Shown: piece by piece, positions 1-5,341 of the stretch
Numbering within the stretch: the first letter of the stretch is position 1
Layout of the letters: each line of letters starts with the position of its first letter
From: an uncultured Lachnospiraceae bacterium
GTDB taxonomy: Bacteria > Bacillota > Clostridia > Lachnospirales > Lachnospiraceae
Assembly: GCA_937915975.1 (NCBI GenBank)
Contig: CALGGL010000310.1
Location: 1-5,341, forward strand
DNA: 5,341 nucleotides
Direction of reading: 5' to 3'
Position numbers and translations under genes: made by a program
Notes under the pieces: generated by a model
The model's input: only the letters and a program-made list of their open reading frames with translations
What the model was told of the DNA's origin: nothing
Database searches by the model: none

Positions 1-28
1 CTTTCCCTACACGACGCTCTTCCGATCT
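1..28 (+). other. Illumina TruSeq read-1 adapter remnant (non-biological)
   Basis: These 28 bases, including the stretch ACACGACGCTCTTCCGATCT, equal the 3' end of the standard Illumina TruSeq read-1/universal adapter and run straight into genomic sequence at about base 29. This is sequencing contamination kept at a contig end. Read on the minus strand, the adapter is open in the frame of the neighbouring permease and would add a false tail (Q)IGRASCRE to it. The exact junction may be off by a base or so, since a genomic base can match the adapter by chance. Confidence 0.97.
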
Positions 29-554
29 GTGCTGCAACCTTATATGTTTTTCCGTAAAATGTGATTTTCTTATCTGCAGGCACATTTACATTTGACCCTA
101 CTATAATCTCACCGTCCGCAAGTCCTCCCTTGTAGTTTTCCTTTATCCACGGTGTTATTGAAAAATCCGTCTCAGGGTCAAAGCCTATTATCTGAACTCT
201 GGTAGAACAACAGCTTGCCTTAGCGGATGTCAGATAAAACTGAGTTGTAGATGCCTCTATACCCTCTATATCCAAAACCTTCTGACACAGCTTACCATTC
301 ATATAATAATTTCCGGTGATACCCTGCAAAAATATATCATCCACGCTTCCGTGTCCGGCCGCCGAAGTCGGCACCACTATAATATCTGCCCCAAGACGTG
401 CTTTATATGCCATAAGCCCGTTTCGTAAACTTAGCATGGTTATGGCACCCGTAAACAATGTAAGCGAAAGAAATATCACCAAAAGCAACATGACAAATGT
501 GCGAAACGGCTTTCCTATTATATTTTTTACGGCAATTTTTGATGTGAAACTCAA
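29..554 (-). CDS. ABC transporter permease, MacB/FtsX type, N-terminal part (cut by contig end)
   Basis: About 175 codons of the N-terminus of a MacB-like permease, running into the adapter junction. A short basic cytoplasmic segment (SKIAVKNIIGKPFRTF, residues 5-20) leads into one membrane helix (about 20-40). The conserved stretch RNGLMAYKARLGADIIVVP (44-62) then opens the extracytoplasmic MacB-type domain. The usual three C-terminal helices are missing only because the contig stops. The start is TTG at 554: the frame has an upstream stop and no ATG or GTG before the helix, and the first ATG lies inside the helix. A GAGAGG site sits 12 bases upstream, and the gene begins 8 bases after the preceding stop. 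Three cysteines (C90, C115, C116) fall in the outer domain. It probably pairs with the ATPase at the other end of the operon. The substrate is unknown. Confidence 0.88.
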
Positions 555-562
555 TTTTTTCT

Positions 563-1000
563 TTAACCTCTCTTGTGCTTTTCCTTATTTAAACTACCAA
601 TACAAAGCAATATATCACCAAGTATAATAATTATCCAGACTATACAGATTCCCATATTCCATGGTTTTGTAAGCGAGCGGCATTTCATGTCCTCCATCAT
701 ACACAAATTGATAACTCCACCCGGAATCATAAGGCTGAAAACAAGCACTCCTATAAAAGCTATGTCCATACCGATTTTTATTTTTTCATCCGGCATAAAA
801 ACATGTATAATGCATAAGACAAGCATAGTTATCGACATAGCTTTAAGTGTTTCACCTGCCCAGTGACAGCTCATAAAACCTTCACCCATAGGCTCACACA
901 CCTTAAACCAGCCTCTTATACCGGCTGTAAATACTATAGCTATAATAACCAATAAAATATCTGTTACTCCAAGTTTTATTTTTTTGTTGTTTACTATCAT
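563..1000 (-). CDS. Four-helix membrane protein, probable DUF4418 family
   Basis: A 145-residue integral membrane protein with helices at about 13-31, 54-70, 76-94 and 115-134. Basic residues at both ends (NNKKIK; NKEKHKRG) and DEKIK between helices 2 and 3 put these parts in the cytoplasm, so both remaining loops face outward. Those loops carry C35 and MSCHW (C45, H46) in the first, and C100 and MKC (C107) in the second, a repeated Cys/Met pattern. Length, topology and the CHW and MKC motifs resemble the uncharacterised DUF4418 family; that assignment is from memory and is moderate. The ATG overlaps the iron-sulfur gene's stop (ATGA), with AAGGAG 9 bases upstream, so translation is probably coupled. 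Function is unknown; metal or thiol chemistry on the outer face is an inference. Confidence 0.72.
   Translation of the reverse strand: MIVNNKKIKLGVTDILLVIIAIVFTAGIRGWFKVCEPMGEGFMSCHWAGETLKAMSITMLVLCIIHVFMPDEKIKIGMDIAFIGVLVFSLMIPGGVINLCMMEDMKCRSLTKPWNMGICIVWIIIILGDILLCIGSLNKEKHKRG
567..572 (-). promoter_or_regulatory. Ribosome binding site for the TTG-started permease
   Basis: GAGAGG on the minus strand, 12 bases before the TTG at 554 and just inside the 3' end of the upstream gene. The spacing is longer than ideal and the start codon is weak, so the permease may be translated poorly or rely on coupling to the gene before it. Confidence 0.55.
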
Positions 1001-1716
1001 TTTTTTCTTCTCCTTCTTTTATTCCATATAACATAAGCATTTGAATTTACCAAGAGCTTCTCCGTATCTATGTTTCTCGGACATACGCCCTTACACGCAA
1101 GCGACTTGCCACAGCCCTCATATATATGTTTTTCATACATCTTAGAGAGCTTCTTTATATCCTCCCTTGACATCTCGGATATAAGCCTGTTAGTAACAGG
1201 CACGGCTGACATTCCAAAAAAACTTCCTCCACTATAGAAGTTCGGACAAATCTCAAGGCAAATTCCACATTGTATACATTCGGATGACTCATAAGCAAGC
1301 TCACTTTCAGAATCGTCCAAATTTGAGTCATTAGAGAGCCAAAGCTTTAGCGTTTTTAAATTTTCATAAAGTATACTTCTGTCTACAACAAGATCACATA
1401 CCACCGGAAATTTACGCAAAGGCTCAACTGTAATTACCCCATCTTTAAATTCCGAAAGCTGTGCATCACATGCAAGACGTGGTCTGCCACATATAACCAT
1501 GGCACAGGCTCCACATTTTTTTTGCAGACAGCTTGACTGCCACATAATCTTCCTTGCTTCATTACCCTCTGTATCTATTAGAACCGTATTGCTGTTTAAT
1601 TTATTTAAAGCCGTAGCGACGGTATTATTTTCATTATCAGTTTCATATTTGAAGCTTTGAAAGTAGGGTTTACTGTTATTATCTTTTCTTCGGAGAACTT
1701 TAATTTCATATATCAT
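997..1716 (-). CDS. frdB: Fumarate reductase/succinate dehydrogenase iron-sulfur subunit
   Basis: Electron-transfer subunit of an SdhB/FrdB-type complex, linking the flavoprotein to the membrane anchor on the cytoplasmic side. Numbered from the longest reading (ATG at 1734), an N-terminal ferredoxin domain has C69, C74, C77 and C89 for [2Fe-2S]. The C-terminal domain has CIQCGICLEICP (C153, C156, C159, C163) and C208, C214 and C218 (CKGVCP). These 11 cysteines match the E. coli FrdB spacing for [2Fe-2S], [4Fe-4S] and [3Fe-4S]. FPVVCDLVVDRS is the usual inter-domain stretch. I prefer ATG at 1716 (239 residues): it begins MIYEIKVLRRK as the family does and has GGGG 9 bases upstream, whereas 1734 and 1731 have no such site. 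It overlaps the flavoprotein gene by 11 bases. The basic tail KRRRRKK is encoded by the purine-rich ribosome binding site of the next gene. Confidence 0.95.
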   Translation of the reverse strand: MIYEIKVLRRKDNNSKPYFQSFKYETDNENNTVATALNKLNSNTVLIDTEGNEARKIMWQSSCLQKKCGACAMVICGRPRLACDAQLSEFKDGVITVEPLRKFPVVCDLVVDRSILYENLKTLKLWLSNDSNLDDSESELAYESSECIQCGICLEICPNFYSGGSFFGMSAVPVTNRLISEMSREDIKKLSKMYEKHIYEGCGKSLACKGVCPRNIDTEKLLVNSNAYVIWNKRRRRKK

Positions 1717-3382
1717 ATACCCAATCCCCATCATCTATATCAGCGAAATATAGTTTTATCTTACCATCCTCAAACTTAGCTACAGATGTTTTTTTGTATT
1801 CATCTTTTGCATCAGGATAGTCAATTCTGTAATGCGCCCCCCTGCTTTCCTTTCTTTCTATGGCAAGCCCTACCATAGCAAGTCCAAGTCTTGCCCTTGA
1901 TATATCGATATCGCTCATACCGGATTCCTCAATCATAGAAGCAATGCTGTCATAAGCCTTAACCATACTCTCTTTATCTCTGACTATACCAAGTCCTTCA
2001 CGCAAGATATTCTTAAGTCTTTCATCATATAGCGGGGTAGAAGTGTAATCAGTTAAATCATAATTAGTTTCTTTAGGATTCTTTTCATAATATGCTGCCT
2101 TGTCAATCTCTTCAGTATTTTTTTTAACCTCGTCTGCCGTTTCAGTCTCTTCATCCCTTTTTCCATCCAAGGCTGCCGTGGCAGCTTCTGCAGCTACTCT
2201 TCCACCATATAAAGCGCCAAGCATTGAATTGCCACCAAGTCGGTTAGCGCCATGATACTTGCATGCAGCTTCACCTGCCGCATAAAGTCCCTTTACATTT
2301 GTTTCATGTCTATCATTAACCCTTATGCCACCCATAAAAAAATGTATTCCCGGCGATACAGGTACAGGCTCTACAGCCGGATCAAGAAAAAGATATTCTA
2401 TAATCTCCTTTCTTAAATCCGAAAGCTTTTCCTTCCAAACAAAAGCTTCTATACCTGTCATATCAAGATATACATCGCCGGTACAAGAAGGGTTTTCTCT
2501 AACAAGGGTCATCTCTCTTGAAATCACATCACGTGGCATTAGATTTTTTAACTCGGGATATTTTTCCTCCATAAAATACCACGGTTTTCCATCTCTCATA
2601 ATATATAGTCTTCCGCCTTCACCACGTGCCGCTTCACTTATAAGCATTCTTTTATCACTTATCGAAACAGTAGTCGGATGATACTGGATGAACTCAAGAT
2701 TTGCAAGTTCCACACCCGCATCAAATAATATAGCGGCAGCATTTCCGGTGTTTTGTGTGGTTCCGGTAGTAAGTCCCGGAAATATACCATTTAATCCACC
2801 TGTACATATTATTGTTTTACCTTTAAAGATAATGTTTTTATTATTAAATGTGTCGGTTACAGTTATTGAATGCAAAATCCCATCCGAAATTCCAACCTTT
2901 GTAAATACATGATGCGGATATCTTTTTATCAGTCCATCCACTTCATACTTTCTTGCTTCATCTATAAGCGCAGTCATAATCATCTTACCGGTACTGCTTT
3001 TTGCATAAGCTGTACGTTTCTTTTTCTGACCACCGAAATTTCTAAGTATTATCTGACCGTTTTCACTACGAAACGGTACTCCAAGCCTTACCAGATCAGC
3101 AACGACAGAAGGCGCATTTTCAGTAAGTCCGCGTACTGCATCATAAGACTCCAGATAAAGCCCGCCCTTCATGGTATCTTTAAAATGCTCCATAGTGGTA
3201 TCATTTTCACCCATTGTGTTAAGCGCTGCATTTATTCCACCCTCGGCAAGAACCGACTGAGCACGTTCAGAAGGCAAGGCCGATATGAGATTACATGAAT
3301 AACCTTTCCTTGCAAGCGTAATTGCCGCTGAAAGTCCCGAAAGACCTGCACCAACTACATTTATGGTTGTAAAATCGCTCAT
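1706..3382 (-). CDS. frdA: Fumarate reductase/succinate dehydrogenase-type flavoprotein subunit
   Basis: A 558-residue FAD-dependent subunit that would interconvert fumarate and succinate, or act on a related substrate, in the cytoplasm. Visible parts: the dinucleotide-binding VGAGLSGLSAA (10-20), AEGGINAAL (46-54), EFIQYHPT with H235, EAARGEGG (E250, R253), MPRD with R284, IHFFMGG with H347, HGANRLGGNS with R381, and RKESRGAH (510-517). The substrate and proton-transfer residues of the family are therefore present. The exception is Q42, in RAQSV, where SdhA/FrdA carry the FAD-linking His (RSHTV), so FAD is probably held non-covalently. A charged linker (about 405-445) joins the FAD domain to the C-terminal helical domain. 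The length is slightly under the usual 570-600. L-aspartate oxidase is unlikely because an iron-sulfur gene and an anchor gene flank it. AGGAGG lies 6 bases before the ATG. Reaction direction and true substrate are not certain. Confidence 0.94.
   Translation of the reverse strand: MSDFTTINVVGAGLSGLSAAITLARKGYSCNLISALPSERAQSVLAEGGINAALNTMGENDTTMEHFKDTMKGGLYLESYDAVRGLTENAPSVVADLVRLGVPFRSENGQIILRNFGGQKKKRTAYAKSSTGKMIMTALIDEARKYEVDGLIKRYPHHVFTKVGISDGILHSITVTDTFNNKNIIFKGKTIICTGGLNGIFPGLTTGTTQNTGNAAAILFDAGVELANLEFIQYHPTTVSISDKRMLISEAARGEGGRLYIMRDGKPWYFMEEKYPELKNLMPRDVISREMTLVRENPSCTGDVYLDMTGIEAFVWKEKLSDLRKEIIEYLFLDPAVEPVPVSPGIHFFMGGIRVNDRHETNVKGLYAAGEAACKYHGANRLGGNSMLGALYGGRVAAEAATAALDGKRDEETETADEVKKNTEEIDKAAYYEKNPKETNYDLTDYTSTPLYDERLKNILREGLGIVRDKESMVKAYDSIASMIEESGMSDIDISRARLGLAMVGLAIERKESRGAHYRIDYPDAKDEYKKTSVAKFEDGKIKLYFADIDDGDWVYDI
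1726..1729 (-). promoter_or_regulatory. Weak ribosome binding site deciding the iron-sulfur subunit start
   Basis: GGGG on the minus strand lies 9 bases before the ATG at 1716, inside the end of the flavoprotein gene. The two in-frame ATGs further upstream (1734, 1731) lack a purine-rich site at proper spacing. The site is weak, so translational coupling to the flavoprotein stop is likely. Confidence 0.4.
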
Positions 3383-3392
3383 GAAGGTCCTC

Positions 3393-3932
3393 CTAATTTC
3401 TCATCCACCTTAGATAATATATAACAAATGCCACTGCAAACACGAGTAAAATAGCCGAAATCACCAAAAGTATATCAACCAGATATCTCTTAAAACCTTT
3501 TATTCCCATACCGACAAATAATGGTCGTATATTGGTCAGTATATGAACCAAAAGAGTAAGCACAAGCAGGATCTGTGATACAAGCCTTCCTGTATTAAAA
3601 ACCTCTAATCTATACGCACCTGAATTTGATGGTGAAAATATCGTAAGATGCATAACAAGTGGTATTATAACCGTAAAGCCGCTTATCCTTCTTGCCCAAA
3701 AAAGACCATTACCCTTAAAATATCCTGCTCCTGATTTTTTTCTCGCATAAAGTGTCCTATATGTGAGTATTGACACAATTATAATATGAACCACAGCAAG
3801 TCCCATACCAATCCTTGCAACAAGCTTGAGCGAATCCGTATCCGCCCCGATAAGCTTAAACGCCCCCATAACTCCATGAGCCAAAAAGGTTATAAGCATA
3901 GCTATTACCACATATAAATTGAGCTTTCTCAT
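3393..3932 (-). CDS. Cytochrome-b-like membrane anchor of the Frd/Sdh-type complex
   Basis: A 179-residue membrane protein with five predicted helices (about 5-25, 39-58, 80-100, 115-134, 150-172). It has exactly four histidines, one in each of the first four helices: H19, H49, H95 and H130. FWARRISGF before helix 3 recalls the HRxSG stretch of SdhC-type anchors, and the RR and RKK residues place that loop inside. By depth, H19 and H95 lie near the outer face and H49 and H130 deeper, which would suit two stacked b hemes; this pairing is inferred. Five helices in one chain resembles the single-anchor (Wolinella-type) fumarate reductases, though it is shorter and the His-to-helix pattern differs. 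It lies directly before the flavoprotein (10-base gap) and 1 base after the upstream gene. GGAGG precedes the ATG by 11 bases. Quinone use is not shown. Confidence 0.78.
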   Translation of the reverse strand: MRKLNLYVVIAMLITFLAHGVMGAFKLIGADTDSLKLVARIGMGLAVVHIIIVSILTYRTLYARKKSGAGYFKGNGLFWARRISGFTVIIPLVMHLTIFSPSNSGAYRLEVFNTGRLVSQILLVLTLLVHILTNIRPLFVGMGIKGFKRYLVDILLVISAILLVFAVAFVIYYLRWMRN

Positions 3933-3933
3933 A

Positions 3934-4443
3934 CTATTTTTTTCCTCCGCTTACCTGTATCACGGTTACTCCATCCATAGCATCACCGGGTGCAAGCTTT
4001 AAAGCATCTGCCATTTCCTTCGAAAGCACAACCACATCTATATATCCTGCTTCAGCTTTTGATACAAGAAGTGTCGGATTTTCAGTTCTTATCGTCATCT
4101 GATTTTCCGGAAGCTGCGCCATAAAACGTTTTGCAAGCTCCATACCTGTCGCATCTCCCTCTGCCGTTATACATCTTATGTCCTCAAATATTACCCCGAA
4201 ATCTCCATCAGTGAAAAACTCCTTCCATGCCTCAATAGAATCCTTATGAAGAGAAGTATTTATAAGCACGATGAAATCTCCGGAGGGTTGATCAGGCAGC
4301 TCTATACTTGCCTGAGTTACAGCGTCGATGGAATCATCCTTTTTACCCGGCATGCCAAACACAAGCAGATATGGTAAAACCAAAAAGAGAAAAAGCATGA
4401 CTGCCACACGCAATATATGTCCAAATAAACCATATAGCTTCAT
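3934..4443 (-). CDS. Unrecognised membrane-anchored extracytoplasmic protein
   Basis: I do not recognise this family. With ATG at 4443 it has 169 residues: a short cytoplasmic start (MKLYGLFGHILR), one helix (about 9-31) ending LLVFGMPGKK, and an outer domain of about 135 residues. That domain alternates strand-like and helical stretches (DFIVLINTSLHKDSIEAWKE; TLLVSKAEAG; IDVVVLSKEMADAL), a little like half of a periplasmic-binding-protein fold, but this is only an impression. It has one cysteine (C91), no lipobox and no cofactor motif. An in-frame ATG at 4482 would give 182 residues but has no ribosome binding site, whereas 4443 has AGGGAGG 8 bases upstream. Its place between the flavin lipoprotein and the cytochrome gene (1-base gap) suggests a structural or electron-transfer partner of the complex. 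Confidence 0.8.
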   Translation of the reverse strand: MKLYGLFGHILRVAVMLFLFLVLPYLLVFGMPGKKDDSIDAVTQASIELPDQPSGDFIVLINTSLHKDSIEAWKEFFTDGDFGVIFEDIRCITAEGDATGMELAKRFMAQLPENQMTIRTENPTLLVSKAEAGYIDVVVLSKEMADALKLAPGDAMDGVTVIQVSGGKK

Positions 4444-4450
4444 CTGCTTT

Positions 4451-4458
4451 TCCTCCCT
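4451..4458 (-). promoter_or_regulatory. Strong ribosome binding site fixing the start at 4443
   Basis: AGGGAGGA on the minus strand, with 8 bases between its AGGGAGG core and the ATG at 4443. The longer in-frame start at 4482 has only AT-rich sequence upstream, so the shorter protein is preferred. The 51 bases between the lipoprotein stop (4495) and this start are the widest gap in the operon and hold no convincing terminator or promoter. Confidence 0.75.
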
Positions 4459-4494
4459 ATCATATAAATCTATTTTCCTCATAGATTGTTAATC

Positions 4495-4956
4495 TTATTT
4501 TTTAGCCTTCGATAAGGCATCATTTACCGCCTCTGTAAATTCATTATAAGAAATAGTTGCTCCCGATATGGCATCCACCTTATCGACAGATCCCTTCTCA
4601 ACCAGACCTGCAGCATACTTGCCTGCCGACTGCACTGCCTTCTGGGCCTTAAGTCTGTTTTCCTTGGAATATTCAGAACCATAGTTTTCATCCTTTACGG
4701 TTCCGTCCAACTCATACATGGTAAATGTGCAGCTTATAATCTTATTGTCCTTTATCTCTATTTCGACCTGACCGTATCCTGCACCAACACCACTTTCGTC
4801 AGCCTGATAATCCGAACTTCTCCCTGTATATGTTCCATCAGTATAGTTTACCGTTTCAGAACTTTTACCACATGCACAGATACCAATACTTAAACAAAAC
4901 AATAATGTTACTATATACAATTTATTTATTATTTTATTTATTATTTTATTTTTCAT
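4495..4956 (-). CDS. FMN-binding domain lipoprotein (probably flavinylated)
   Basis: A 153-residue exported lipoprotein. A lysine-rich start and a hydrophobic stretch (13-28) lead to the lipobox ICAC, with C29 as the probable lipidated residue. A short linker follows, then an FMN-binding domain: YTDGTYTGRSSDY, strands VEIEIKDNKIISCTF, and near the end DAISGAT (128-134). That motif fits D-x3-[ST]-G-A-[ST], at which ApbE-type transferases attach FMN to the last Thr (T134) outside the cytoplasm. It should act on the outer face as a one-domain flavin electron carrier. The gene starts 2 bases after the ATPase stop, with AAGGAG inside the ATPase end. Its order before the membrane and Frd-like genes suggests it gives electrons to, or takes them from, that complex. 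No apbE gene is in the window. The N-terminus contains a 12-base tandem repeat. Confidence 0.92.
   Translation of the reverse strand: MKNKIINKIINKLYIVTLLFCLSIGICACGKSSETVNYTDGTYTGRSSDYQADESGVGAGYGQVEIEIKDNKIISCTFTMYELDGTVKDENYGSEYSKENRLKAQKAVQSAGKYAAGLVEKGSVDKVDAISGATISYNEFTEAVNDALSKAKK
4921..4950 (-). repeat. 12-base in-frame tandem repeat in a signal peptide
   Basis: On the minus strand the unit AATAAAATAATA occurs twice, followed by half a unit (AATAAA), encoding NKII-NKII-NK at residues 3-12 of the lipoprotein. The unit is a multiple of three, so gain or loss by slippage would keep the frame and change only the charged and hydrophobic start of the signal peptide. Confidence 0.8.
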
Positions 4957-4958
4957 TT

Positions 4959-5341
4959 CTATTTCTCCTTAAAGCTTTCATTCATCGTATCTGATATTAT
5001 CTTTCCGTACTCAAGTCGTACAGTTCTCTCGGCAACCTCACCAACCTCAGGGTCATGTGTTACAACTATAAGGCTCGTTCCTTCCTTGTGAAGCTCATGA
5101 AATATATCAAGAACAATATTTTCATTGGCCTCGTCAAGATTTCCTGTTGGCTCATCCGCAAGTATAAGCTCAGGTGAATTGATTAGTGCTCTCGCTATGC
5201 AAACTCTCTGCTGCTCACCACCCGAAAGCTGACTTGGCAGATGCTTTGCTCTTTGTGCAAGACCAACTCGTTCTAAAGCTTCCATTGCTTCTTTTTCATC
5301 TGGAAGACTGTGATAATATTGAGCGAGCATGACATTTTCGA
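4959..5341 (-). CDS. ABC transporter ATP-binding protein, LolD/MacB type, C-terminal part
   Basis: The last 126 residues of an ABC ATPase whose start lies beyond the window. The frame stays open to the edge, so the ATG at 5330 is internal; the residues before it read ENV, as in the ENVMLP stretch typical of LolD-like proteins. Seen in order: signature LSGGEQQRVCIARAL, Walker B LILADEPTGNLD with its D-loop, and the switch histidine in VVTHD. Walker A and the Q-loop would lie outside. This class powers MacB/LolCE/FtsX-type permeases, and one such permease is encoded at the far end of this operon, so the two probably form one transporter. They are separated by six redox and membrane genes, which is unusual. 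The substrate and the direction of transport are unknown. Confidence 0.93.
   Translation of the reverse strand, partial: ENVMLAQYYHSLPDEKEAMEALERVGLAQRAKHLPSQLSGGEQQRVCIARALINSPELILADEPTGNLDEANENIVLDIFHELHKEGTSLIVVTHDPEVGEVAERTVRLEYGKIISDTMNESFKEK

Noticed and set aside
316..866. Two plus-strand open frames (316-627 and 573-866)
   Set aside because: They run antisense to the permease and the DUF4418-like gene, have no recognisable domain, and oppose the single-direction operon.
2325..3298. Three plus-strand open frames (2325-2681, 2688-2912, 2870-3298)
   Set aside because: All lie opposite the strongly conserved flavoprotein gene. Their translations look like random shadows without motifs.
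1706..3382. L-aspartate oxidase (NadB) as identity of the flavoprotein
   Set aside because: NadB also lacks the FAD-linking His, but it has no Fe-S partner or membrane anchor. Here both adjoin, and no nadA or nadC is seen.
4444..4482. Longer start (ATG at 4482) for the unrecognised anchored protein
   Set aside because: It has no ribosome binding site, while the ATG at 4443 has a near-ideal AGGGAGG 8 bases upstream.
4483..4495. Small perfect inverted repeat AGATT-GTT-AATCT after the lipoprotein gene
   Set aside because: It is only 5 AT-rich base pairs with no U-run after it in the direction of transcription, so it is too weak for a terminator. The operon appears to continue.
4959..5330. Treating the ATG at 5330 as the true start of the ATPase
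   Set aside because: The frame is open to the window edge, ENV precedes it as in LolD-like proteins, and Walker A would be missing.

Overview
The window is a contig end from a low-GC Gram-positive anaerobe. AT-rich codon use (ATA, AGA, AAA common), strong AGGAGG-type ribosome binding sites and very tight gene packing suggest a member of the Clostridia, possibly Lachnospiraceae. This placement is inferred from style and gene content, not from a marker gene. The first 28 bases are not genomic: they match the 3' part of the Illumina TruSeq read-1 adapter, so real sequence starts at about base 29.

Everything from 29 to 5341 reads as one leftward (minus-strand) operon of eight genes, with neighbours overlapping or a few bases apart and one 51-bp gap. 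No promoter or terminator is visible, and the operon runs off both ends. In order of transcription: (1) the 3' end of an ABC-transporter ATPase of the LolD/MacB type (5341-4959); (2) a small lipoprotein with an FMN-binding domain and a covalent flavinylation motif, DAISGAT (4956-4495); (3) an unrecognised single-pass membrane protein with an extracytoplasmic domain (4443-3934); (4) a five-helix cytochrome-b-like membrane anchor with four helix histidines (3932-3393); (5) a fumarate reductase/succinate dehydrogenase-type flavoprotein (3382-1706); (6) its iron-sulfur subunit with all 11 cluster cysteines (1716-997); (7) a four-helix membrane protein, probably DUF4418, with paired Cys/Met loops on the outer face (1000-563); (8) the 5' part of a MacB/FtsX-type ABC permease with a TTG start (554-29, cut by the contig end). 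No stretch over 300 bases lacks a gene.

Genes 4-6 would form a membrane-bound FrdABC-like complex that moves electrons between a cytoplasmic dicarboxylate-type site, three Fe-S clusters and probably two b hemes. The flavoprotein has Gln where classical SdhA/FrdA have the FAD-linking His, so its FAD is probably non-covalent. This, with the flavinylated lipoprotein outside, suggests a redox chain across the membrane rather than an ordinary citric-acid-cycle complex. The chain is bracketed by the two halves of an ABC transporter. That arrangement (ABC ATPase, flavin lipoprotein, unknown anchor, Frd complex, Cys-rich DUF4418-like protein, ABC permease) is the most interesting feature of the window. 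What it transports or reduces cannot be read from the sequence.
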